64,000 nt of DNA from Roseateles oligotrophus (GTDB lineage: Bacteria > Pseudomonadota > Gammaproteobacteria > Burkholderiales > Burkholderiaceae_C), in the NCBI RefSeq assembly GCF_025717515.1, contig NZ_JAJIRN010000002.1, positions 186,001 through 250,000 on the forward strand. Reading direction: 5' to 3'. The translations under genes were made by a program, and so were the position numbers. This document shows, piece by piece, positions 26,044-34,200 of the stretch. The notes beneath the pieces were generated by a model. That model did no database searches and was not told the origin of the DNA. It saw nothing but the letters and a program-made list of their open reading frames with translations. Numbering within the stretch: the first letter of the stretch is position 1; every line of letters starts with the position of its first letter.

Positions 26044-27798
26044 TCAGAACCTAGCATTCAGATCAAGCTGAATCACGTCGATGCGCAACGGCGCGCTGCT
26101 CAGATTGCCGCTGACTGAAGTCGGGTCGCCCGGCAACGCCAAGAAACGCACGTTGTCATCCAGATTGCGAGTACTGGTCCAGCGCCCGCTCAACCAGAAA
26201 TTGCGATCAAAGGCGTAGTTAGCGCCCATCGACCAGCCCTTATAGTTGGTGCCACCCAGGTGCCAGGTGGTGTCGGTGAATGCATCGACCCAGGCATCAC
26301 GCTCCATATAGCGATAGGTGAGGAAACTCTGCCAGTCCCCGCGCTTGGCAAGCTTGGCGCTGCCCGCTTGCACACGCGCTTGCACGGCGGTGGTCTTGGC
26401 TTCAAGATCGGTCAACGCCATGCCGGCGCGCTGACGTACATCCTTGATATCGAAGCCGGTGTTCTCGACCCAGTCAAGATTGAAATTCAGCATGACCGGC
26501 GCAAGAGCCGCCAAGCTCAGGCCCGCCGTCAGGTTGACCGGGCGGAACTTGGAAGCCAGGCCCCAGGTCGGCGCGGCCACGCTGGTCGGGTCATTGATAT
26601 TGATCAGCGTGTTGCCCTTTTGGCGCCAGCCCGCCGGGTATTGGCTGGCAAAGTAATTGACCGTACCGACGCGCGGGCCGCTCGGCAAGGGCTCGGTCTC
26701 GCGCACGCCCTCAACGCTCTTGAACTCATAGATGGCCAGGCCCAGCTTCAGCTGCATTCCCTTGGCCAGCGTGAATTCGCCGCCGACCTGTGCCCCCATC
26801 AGCCATTTGTCACGGCTGCTCAGGTTCAGCTCCTCCAGTGCAAACAGACCCGCGTTGGCAAAAAAACCTTGCTGCGGCGAAACATAATGCTTCATATTGG
26901 CGGCAATGCCGTCAAAGTTCAGATCATCCGACCAGGTCAAATCGCTGCTGTAGAAGGGGTTGGGCATGCGGCCAAAGTCGGCACTCAAACCCTGGAAGCC
27001 GACGGGAGGTTGCCAGTGCAGCCAAGCCCGGTCCAAGGTCAAGGCATAACGGTTGAAACCCCCGCCACCGCCACCCAGCGTCTGACTGGTCGAGGTCGGC
27101 CCGGTCAGGCCGCCGGTCGACACACGCATGCCAGCTTGCACCTGATCGGACAAGAGCGCATCCACATCCAGGCGCGCGCGCAGCGTCATGCGCTCACGGT
27201 TGGTCGTCGTGTTGCTAAGGTCGGGGGCCCAGGCGGGCGAGCTGGTTTGCGCGCGGTAAATGGCTGCCGGCACATTGCCCTCGTCAAACATATCGCCCTG
27301 CGCACGCACGCGCATATCGCCGCCCAGGCGGATGCGGCCCAACCAGTCGGGCATGGCCCCCGGCTCACCCCAGCGCTCGCTCTTAGCCTGCGCCAGCACC
27401 TCGGTCTTGATCTCGTCGCGCATTTGCTGGCGCGCGGTCTCGGGCACATAGGGCACGCGCACGACCTTTTGCGCGGCGCCCGCCCCTGCCGCAGCGCCGG
27501 CCGAGGCCGCCAACGGGGTGCCCCATTGGGCAACGGCCGGTGCCCCTTGTTGCTGTTGTGCTTGCTTGACGATCGCGTCGGCGCGCTCGCGCGTGATCAA
27601 GCCCTGGCCAACCAATGCTTCAATCAGCGCCTGGGTGGTGGCGCGCAGCGCCGCGAGTTCTTGTTTCTCGTCTGCATTGATGCCTTGCGCTTGGGCCGGC
27701 AATGCGCAGCTCAAGGCGGTGGCAAGGGCCAACGCGGAAAGCGGCCAGACGAGGGGGATTTTTGGCGAGCACAGCGTGCTCTGCTTGGCTTTGGTCAT
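26044..27798 (-). CDS. Porin_5-type putative outer membrane porin
   Basis: A 584-residue protein: signal peptide (LALATALSCALPAQAQG), a short N-terminal helix with the pattern LIEALVGQGLITRERADAIVKQAQQQ (in two pieces), then a large beta-barrel with many aromatic-ended strands (IRLGGDMRVRAQGDMFDEG; FNRYALTLDRAWLHWQPP; SADFGRMPNPFYSSDLTWSD) ending VIQLDLNARF with a terminal Phe. This is the architecture of the 'putative porin' family PF16930. It follows tonB by 54 bases. No TonB box or plug domain is visible, so it is not a TonB-dependent receptor by sequence. What it carries is unknown. Confidence 0.8.
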   Translation of the reverse strand: MTKAKQSTLCSPKIPLVWPLSALALATALSCALPAQAQGINADEKQELAALRATTQALIEALVGQGLITRERADAIVKQAQQQQGAPAVAQWGTPLAASAGAAAGAGAAQKVVRVPYVPETARQQMRDEIKTEVLAQAKSERWGEPGAMPDWLGRIRLGGDMRVRAQGDMFDEGNVPAAIYRAQTSSPAWAPDLSNTTTNRERMTLRARLDVDALLSDQVQAGMRVSTGGLTGPTSTSQTLGGGGGGFNRYALTLDRAWLHWQPPVGFQGLSADFGRMPNPFYSSDLTWSDDLNFDGIAANMKHYVSPQQGFFANAGLFALEELNLSSRDKWLMGAQVGGEFTLAKGMQLKLGLAIYEFKSVEGVRETEPLPSGPRVGTVNYFASQYPAGWRQKGNTLININDPTSVAAPTWGLASKFRPVNLTAGLSLAALAPVMLNFNLDWVENTGFDIKDVRQRAGMALTDLEAKTTAVQARVQAGSAKLAKRGDWQSFLTYRYMERDAWVDAFTDTTWHLGGTNYKGWSMGANYAFDRNFWLSGRWTSTRNLDDNVRFLALPGDPTSVSGNLSSAPLRIDVIQLDLNARF

Positions 27799-27852
27799 GA
27801 TGGGGAACAAATAGGGGAAAGAAAATTACGGTCGAACGCGCGTCTTCAAGCG

Positions 27853-28572
27853 TCAAGCCTGCGGGCGCACGCTGAGTCGAAAGCGCATCGGTTGAGTGAG
27901 CGCCGGCGGCGGCGGCAGCTTGAACAGTCGGCTGGTTTCGTCCAGCGCCAGACGCATCGCCGAGTCATTACCGTTATCACCGCTGGGTGTCAATTCATAA
28001 CGCTGAATACTGCCGTCACGATCAAGCCAGATGGCAAAAGTGGCGGTCAGCTGCGCGGCATCGCTTTTAAGCCGACGTTCGAGTTCATCGCGCAACAGTT
28101 GCTTGGCGCTGTTGGCGTAGAAGCGTTCTTGCGCACGGTCGGCAGGCGTGCCGCTGCCGCCGGCCGGGCCGCTGGCCGGCGTGCCGCCGCTGTAGTCCTT
28201 GCCGACCGAACCGGCCGCGAAAGCGCTCGGCCCGTCGCCGGCCGCGCCTTCCATCTTCAGCGGCTCGTTCGCCGCCTTGGGCGCCTCGGCCTGCTTGATC
28301 TGGTCCTCGCGCATCACCTGCTTGGGCTCGTCCTTGGGCGGCTCGGGCTTTTTCAGCTCGGGCTTGGGCGGTGGAGGTGGCGGTGGGGTGTCCGGCAAGA
28401 TGGTGATCTTGGCGACCTTTTGCTTCGGCGCATCATTGTTTTTCAAACCCTTGACGGCCCACATGCCGGCGCCCACGACGGCCAAAAATCCCAGGGCCAC
28501 CCCGGCACGAATCAGCCACTTGCGGCTGGGGGCGTCATCCAAATGATCTTCTGCTAATCCGCTCATGCTCAT
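27853..28572 (-). CDS. tonB: TonB-like energy transducer
   Basis: A 239-residue protein with cytoplasmic start, one membrane helix (about 21-42; AGVALGFLAVVGAGMWAV), a Pro-rich periplasmic stretch (TPPPPPPPKPELKKPEPPKD), a Gly/Ala linker, and a C-terminal domain (about 150-239; AQERFYANSAKQLLRDELER, ATFAIWLDRDGSIQRYELTP) of the TonB/TolA C-terminal type. ATG 28572 is preceded by AGGA at good spacing. It directly follows two exbD genes and the exbB fusion, so this is a complete dedicated TonB-ExbB-ExbD set with no TonB-dependent receptor next to it. Confidence 0.85.
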   Translation of the reverse strand: MSMSGLAEDHLDDAPSRKWLIRAGVALGFLAVVGAGMWAVKGLKNNDAPKQKVAKITILPDTPPPPPPPKPELKKPEPPKDEPKQVMREDQIKQAEAPKAANEPLKMEGAAGDGPSAFAAGSVGKDYSGGTPASGPAGGSGTPADRAQERFYANSAKQLLRDELERRLKSDAAQLTATFAIWLDRDGSIQRYELTPSGDNGNDSAMRLALDETSRLFKLPPPPALTQPMRFRLSVRPQA

Positions 28573-28578
28573 CAATCC

Positions 28579-28980
28579 TTAGGTGCCGATACGGGCCGTC
28601 ACCAAGCCCATATTGACCTGCAGCTTGTTGCACAGATCGATCACCGCGACGACGCTGGCGTACTGCGTGCGCGCATCGCCCTTGATCGCCACCGACATCT
28701 GCGCATCACGGCTCTTGGCCTGCAGCAGTTGCGCCTCCAACTCATCGAGCGTGACGCCGACACCGTTGATCAGCACGCCGCCGCCCTCCATCACCTGCAC
28801 GATCTTCAAATCATGCTTTTCGGTGCTGGGCTTGTTGCTGGGCTTGGGCATGGTGATGCTCACGCCCTGCACCGAGGCGGTGGTCATCAAGATGAACACC
28901 ACCAGCAGCACATAGGCCAGATCCAACATCGGCGTGACGTTGATGGTGTCGATCGGTTTGACTTCGTTTTGTACTTGCAT
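28579..28980 (-). CDS. exbD: ExbD/TolR-like proton-channel subunit (second copy)
   Basis: A 133-residue single-pass protein: short cytoplasmic start (EVKPIDTINVTPMLDLAYVL), one membrane helix containing the essential Asp (NVTPMLDLAYVLLVVFIL) and a periplasmic domain (ISMAVAIKGDARTQYASVVAVID-like strings). Paralogous to the neighbour at 29011-29424, with which it shares INVTPMLDLAYVLLVVFI and MTTASVQG. The two copies differ clearly in the periplasmic half, so they are not a recent duplication. 6 bases from tonB. Confidence 0.9.
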   Translation of the reverse strand: MQVQNEVKPIDTINVTPMLDLAYVLLVVFILMTTASVQGVSITMPKPSNKPSTEKHDLKIVQVMEGGGVLINGVGVTLDELEAQLLQAKSRDAQMSVAIKGDARTQYASVVAVIDLCNKLQVNMGLVTARIGT

Positions 28981-29010
28981 GAGCTTCTCTGTGAACGCTG
29001 CGGCCTTGAT

Positions 29011-29424
29011 TTACTCAGTTTGGGCGCGCTTGGTGACCAGGCCGATTTCGGTGATGTCCAGCTTCTTGGCCACCTCCAAAACCTGCATCACCTTGTCGTA
29101 CTGCGCCGTCGCGTCGGCCTTCAAGACCACCGGCAATGCCGGATTGCCTGCTTTGTACTGCGCCAATGTGTCACGCAACTGATCCATGTCGACCGGATAG
29201 GCATCTAAATACACGGCGCCATCGGCGGTGATGGTGATCGCCCGCGTTTGCGGCTTGGCCAGGTTGCTGGTCGCATGCGTGGTCGGCGACTTCACCTTCA
29301 CGCCCTGCACCGAGGCGGTGGTCAAAATGATGAACACCACCAGCAAGACATAGGCGAGGTCCAACATCGGCGTGACGTTGATGTCGTCATAGGGTTGGTT
29401 ATCACTTTTGACGTCGGCCGACAT
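29011..29424 (-). CDS. exbD: ExbD/TolR-like proton-channel subunit (first copy)
   Basis: A 137-residue paralogue of the next gene, with the same membrane segment and Asp (DINVTPMLDLAYVLLVVF) and a periplasmic domain with ITITADGAVYLDAYPVDMDQ and ALPVVLKADATAQYDKVMQV. It follows the exbB fusion by 27 bases. Two ExbDs per ExbB occur in some systems and allow a heteromeric D-dimer in the ExbB pentamer pore; whether that happens here is inference. Confidence 0.9.
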   Translation of the reverse strand: MSADVKSDNQPYDDINVTPMLDLAYVLLVVFIILTTASVQGVKVKSPTTHATSNLAKPQTRAITITADGAVYLDAYPVDMDQLRDTLAQYKAGNPALPVVLKADATAQYDKVMQVLEVAKKLDITEIGLVTKRAQTE

Positions 29425-29451
29425 GGTTATTGTTCCGGTTCAGACTTGAGT

Positions 29452-31167
29452 TCAAGGCGCGCCGTGCAGCTCGGCCACGCGGGTGATGAACTCGTCGATG
29501 AAGATCTGCATGTCGGACGACACGTTCTTGATCTGCGCGGCCAGGTAGTTGTAGGCAAACAGCGCCGGAATCGCCACCGCCAGGCCCGCCACCGTGGCCA
29601 ACAAGGCCGAGGCGATACCCGGTGCGATCGCGTTGACGTTGACGTCACCGGCGGCGGCGATCGCGGCAAAGGTAATCATCACGCCGACCACCGTACCCAG
29701 CAGACCCAGGAAGGGGCCGCCGGCAATCGCGATCGTCAGCAGCACCATGTTCGAGTTCAGGTGCGCGTTCTCGCGCACAAAGTCGGCGTCCACCGAGGCC
29801 TTCACCGCATTCATCGCCGGGCCACTCAAGACCGGGCCACCCACATGGCCGACCTTGCGCTTGTCCAGCTGCGCGATGCCGGCTTCATAAAGACGGAACA
29901 GCGGGGAATGCTTGTGTTTGGCCGTTGCGCCCAGCGTCAACAAGTCCTTGTCGGCATCGCGAAAGCGCTTCAGAAAGCTCAGATTGTCTTTGGCCGCGCG
30001 GCTGACCAGGATCGCCTTGCTGACCGTGACCCAGAAGGCCACCACAAACATAATTCCCAAAATAATGATGACGATCCAGGCATCGGTAGTCAGGTTCTTG
30101 ACCAGGATGGCGAAGTGGCCGGCATGTTCTTCGCCGTCGCCGCTCTCTGCAGTCTCGCGCTGCGAGGCCACCAAGCGGCTCTCGGCACCTTGCGCGCCGG
30201 CCGACACCGCCAGCCACTCGGCGCTACGCAAGTTATTGGAGACCTGCAACTCGTCCAGCATGCCCAGCGCACCCTCGCCGACTTTGAGGCTGCTGCCCAG
30301 CACGGGCGTGACCATATCGCCCTGCGCCACTTGCACGCCGCCAACGAACAGCGTCGCCTTGCCCAGGCCCAAACGCAGGGCCAGATGGGTCCATTTGGCC
30401 GCCGCGATCTCGCCGCCCGCCAACTCGGTCTTGCCCACATTGGCCAGCAATTTGCCGCCTTTCACGCTCAGGCTCAGGCCGCCCCAGTTCAACACGCCCG
30501 CGCGCGCCACATCATCGAGCTTGACCCACAGGCTGACGGTCAGCTGATTACCGCCGTCGACAATCGTCTTGTCGCTCAAGGGATAGACGATGGCCGCGCC
30601 GCTGAGCTTGACGCTGCCCGCCAGCAAGCCGTTGGCTTCGAGCGTTACGGCAGATTCCGGCTTGACCGCGCCCTGATGGTCGGCACCTGCGGAGACCTTG
30701 TCGCTGAAGTGGAAGGCCGCCACGGTGGCGGCGTCAAAACCGGCCGCCGCGACCGAGTCACCCGGCTCGGCGGCAGCCTTGGCGTTGCCCGCATAAACAT
30801 AAAACTGATTCTTGTCGCTGCCCGGCAGCACGCTGGGCACTTGCACCCACAACACCGCCAACTCATTGATACCGTCAAAGCGCTCGACGCTGAACTTCAG
30901 CGGCGTCTTGTCGTCCGCCGCGATCACGCGCAGGTCGGAGCCATCTTCCTTGGCGGCCGTGAAATCAAAATTGCCCGAATGCAGACGCACCGCCACCGCC
31001 ACATTGCTGGCGGCCTCCTTGGTCTCGGTGCCTTGCGCCGAGGTATTCAAGGTGATGCGGGTGCGGCCGCTCCAATCGGGGTTCCACCACGCCTGGGCGA
31101 CGCCCGGCAAGGTGGAGGCGATCAAGGCCAGGGCCATCAGGCCCTTAGATAAGCTTGCGTTGCGCAT
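29452..31167 (-). CDS. DUF2341-LamG-ExbB fusion protein
   Basis: A 571-residue fusion. A signal peptide (LMALALIASTLPGVAQA) precedes an exported DUF2341-type domain (AWWNPDWSGRTRITLNTS; about 27-130), then a concanavalin/LamG-like domain (about 150-310; FHFSDKVSAGADHQ, LTVSLWVKLDDVARAGVLNW, KWTHLALRLGLGKATLFVGG, LDELQVSNNLRSAEW). A first membrane helix follows (about 360-386; WIVIIILGIMFVVAFWVTV) and then the MotA/TolQ/ExbB core with two more helices and the conserved GGPFLGLLGTVVGVMITF and LLATVAGLAVAIPALFAYNY. The extracytoplasmic lectin-like part is absent from ordinary ExbB. It lies 56 bases after the giant TpsA gene and before two exbDs and tonB. Confidence 0.9.
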   Translation of the reverse strand: MRNASLSKGLMALALIASTLPGVAQAWWNPDWSGRTRITLNTSAQGTETKEAASNVAVAVRLHSGNFDFTAAKEDGSDLRVIAADDKTPLKFSVERFDGINELAVLWVQVPSVLPGSDKNQFYVYAGNAKAAAEPGDSVAAAGFDAATVAAFHFSDKVSAGADHQGAVKPESAVTLEANGLLAGSVKLSGAAIVYPLSDKTIVDGGNQLTVSLWVKLDDVARAGVLNWGGLSLSVKGGKLLANVGKTELAGGEIAAAKWTHLALRLGLGKATLFVGGVQVAQGDMVTPVLGSSLKVGEGALGMLDELQVSNNLRSAEWLAVSAGAQGAESRLVASQRETAESGDGEEHAGHFAILVKNLTTDAWIVIIILGIMFVVAFWVTVSKAILVSRAAKDNLSFLKRFRDADKDLLTLGATAKHKHSPLFRLYEAGIAQLDKRKVGHVGGPVLSGPAMNAVKASVDADFVRENAHLNSNMVLLTIAIAGGPFLGLLGTVVGVMITFAAIAAAGDVNVNAIAPGIASALLATVAGLAVAIPALFAYNYLAAQIKNVSSDMQIFIDEFITRVAELHGAP

Positions 31168-31223
31168 TTTGATGATCCAAAAAATACAAGTGATTGCGTG
31201 AATAGGTCGAAGGCGATTCGGGC

Positions 31224-34200
31224 TCAGCTATTGCCGAAGCCGAGGAACTCCAGCAAGAGATTGCGGCGGCTGCGTCGACGTTTTTTCTCGTCGTCGTCCT
31301 TCTCGGCCGTATTGAGGCCGCCGGCCGCATTGGTGATCGCATCGCTGGCCGGCAGCGTGATCGGGGCCGCAGCCACCACCTCGGGCGCCGCGCCGGCGCG
31401 CGCGCCATCGACCTTGATGTCGTTCGCATTGACCAGGCGCTCGGCGCCAAGGAAGGCATTGCCCTTGGAGCGGATACCCGCCTCGCCGGCATTGATCTCG
31501 CCGGTCGGTGCGTACAGATCGAGGTCGCTGCCGGCGCTCAAGACGGCGATGCCGCTGCCGCTGAAGGAGCCGGAGGTGTCGAAGACCAAGCGGCCTTCGC
31601 TGTCCAGGCGCAAGACCGGCGCGGGCGCGCCGCTGACCGTCTTGGCGCCCCGACCGGCGTCGATATTGCCGGCCGACGACCACATCAAGACATTGCCTTT
31701 GCCGAGCGTGAAGACGCGGGAGGAGTTGACCTCGAAGCTGTCCGCCACGACGGTGTTGATGTCACCGCCGCTGACCGTGACCAGGCCCAGATCGGTGGCA
31801 CTCTTGCCGCCCGCCTTGACCGACTTGGCCACCAGGTCGCCGGCGACAGCGCCGCCGCCCGGATTGAGCACGGTGATATCGGCCTTTTGCATGGTCTTGA
31901 TCTGGCTGGACGACATCAAGATCTGCGACTTGGGTCGGTCCTGCGGCAGCAAGATGTCGATCGCCATATAGGCGCTGCCATAACGCGCCCAACGCTCGTC
32001 ACCGTCGAGCTGCGAGGCAGCCCGGCCGGCCGCGCGCAACTCGCCCATCAGCACCCGGTTCAGCCAGGGCATTTGGCGCTCGACGGATAGGGCCTCAAAG
32101 CGCGCCAAGGCTTGCTCCGGCGCGATCGCCAAAGCCTCGCCGGTATTGAGCTGCACATAGCTGGCCAGCGCCTTCAGCTGCGCCGGGTCGCCCAAGGTTT
32201 GCAGCAAGCCGGCCCGCTGCGAGCTTGGCAAGGCGCCGAGCTGGGCGAGCAAGACTCGGCTCACCGCTTGCGCGCGCTGCGCCTCACTCATAGCCGCGCT
32301 GAACTTGAGCGCCTGCGCTGTGCTCAGGTTTGCCCAAGCCGGCTCAACCAGGCTGCTCGCATCCTTCAAGGCGGCATCCACCGCAGCATCACCGACCGGC
32401 TTACCCAGCAGGCTGGCCATGCGCAAGCGCTGTTCGGCCGCATTGGCACGCGCCGGCAAGCCGCGTACATAACTGGCCATGGCTGCGTCCATGCGGGCTT
32501 CGCCGAGCAAGCCACGCAAGGCATCCAATTGAGCCGCGCTGCTCAGGCGATCGAAATCGGCGACGGTTCCGCCGAGCAGCTTGAAGGCAAAGCCCTGCTT
32601 GCCGCTCAAGCCCGACGCCCCCAGCACATGGAAGCCCTGCTGCGTGGCGGCGCGGTAGTCGGCACCATCCTCGCGCAGACCCGCCAGCACGGTCACATTG
32701 CTGCCCTGCGTGGGCAAGAGCACGCCATTGGCCAGATTGCCATTGGCGACAATGCCGGCGCCACCGCCAAGGTCAACATCACGCCCGGCCAAGACCAAGA
32801 GCTCGCCGGGGCCGGCGATGTTGATGCCGGCGGTGCTGTTGCTGCTGCTGAAGGCCAGATCACGGCCGGCCTTGATGACCGAGCTCTCCTGCGCCATCGC
32901 CTCACCCGCTGGCTGATGCTGAACAGACACTTGACCGGACTGGGCAAAACGCACATCCCGGCCGGCCCTCAGTTCCAGCGGGCGGGCCGAAACCAGCACG
33001 CTGTCGACCCGCAAATCGCCGCCACCCGACACCAGTTGGACCGCGCTTCTATTGCTTTGATCCAAAATAGCCTGCCCATCGGCAGCGCGACTGAAAGTAC
33101 GGCCCTCCTGCAGACCCAGTGCCAAGCCCAGGATGTCAGAGCCAGCGCTGACCGGCTTAGCTGCCAACGCCAAGACCTCAAGGCGACCCAAGCTCAAGTC
33201 TTGCTCGGCCGCGAGCAAGGTGCGCGCCTGGGCCGGGTCGGCCGCAGCGCTCCATTGCAGCGCTGTGCCCATCTTGATCGAACCTTGCGGCGCCAGCACA
33301 CGCAGATCAACCGGCAACACATAAGACAGCTCATTGCCTCTGACCCCCGTCGCCCGCACCTGATCGGCACCCAGGTAGTCAATCACCCCACCGCCGCTTT
33401 GCAAGAACAAGCTGGCATTGAAATCAAGCGCCGGCAAGCTCAGATCGCGGCCCAGATTGTTGTCGGGGTTGATATAGGCGTAGGCAAAGTTGCGCACGCT
33501 GGCCACGGTCGCATCGCCGCCGCTCTGCGCCCGCACCGCGCCGTCCTGATAAATCAGTTGCAGGCCGGGGTCCAGATTGGTGCTGAGTGCGGTGTCGCTG
33601 CGCAGCTGGCCGCCGGCCTTCACATCCAAGCCTCGCTGTGCCGCCATGAACTGCCCGCTGATCACATCACGCCCGGCCAACACGGTGACCGAGCCGCCGC
33701 CGTATTGCTGGTTGGCTGAACTCCCCACCCCCGCTGCCGCCTCGGCCGACAAGCCGGCATAGCCGCTGCTTGCAGCCGCCACGCGCAGTTGTGAGACATC
33801 ACGGCCCGCTTCGGCCCTGATATCGCCGCCGCCCAAGGTCGCAAAGCCCTGCTGAAACTTGTCGGAACGGGCAAACCAGGCACGATTGACCTCGCTGCTG
33901 CGGGCGCGCCACAGCCAGTCGCTGACATAACGCTGGGCTTCAACAGGCGCAGCACCCTTGATGTCGCGGCCGGCCAGCAGCGTGATGCCGCGGCCTCCCT
34001 GAGTGAAGGGGCTGATGCCGCTGATGCCCAGGTCCTGACTCAAACTTTCGAGGATGACTTGATGGACGGTGACCGGCAAGGGGTCGATTTCAACCGGTGC
34101 CGGAGTTGGCTTGGTCGTGGGCGCTGCGGTCGGAGGCTGGGTTGGCTGCAACGTGGGCGTAATAGTCGGCTCGGCCGTTTGACCCGGTGCCGTCGGCGGT

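Noticed and set aside
26260-28557. 765-codon open frame opposite the Porin_5 and tonB genes
   Set aside because: GC-rich antisense artefact: it crosses gene boundaries on the other strand, has an odd His/Gln/Arg/Gly composition and no domain; the minus-strand genes have signal peptides, barrel ends and TonB motifs.
29248-31152. 634-codon open frame opposite exbD and the exbB fusion
   Set aside because: Same antisense artefact; the composition is Arg/His/Gln-rich without domain similarity.
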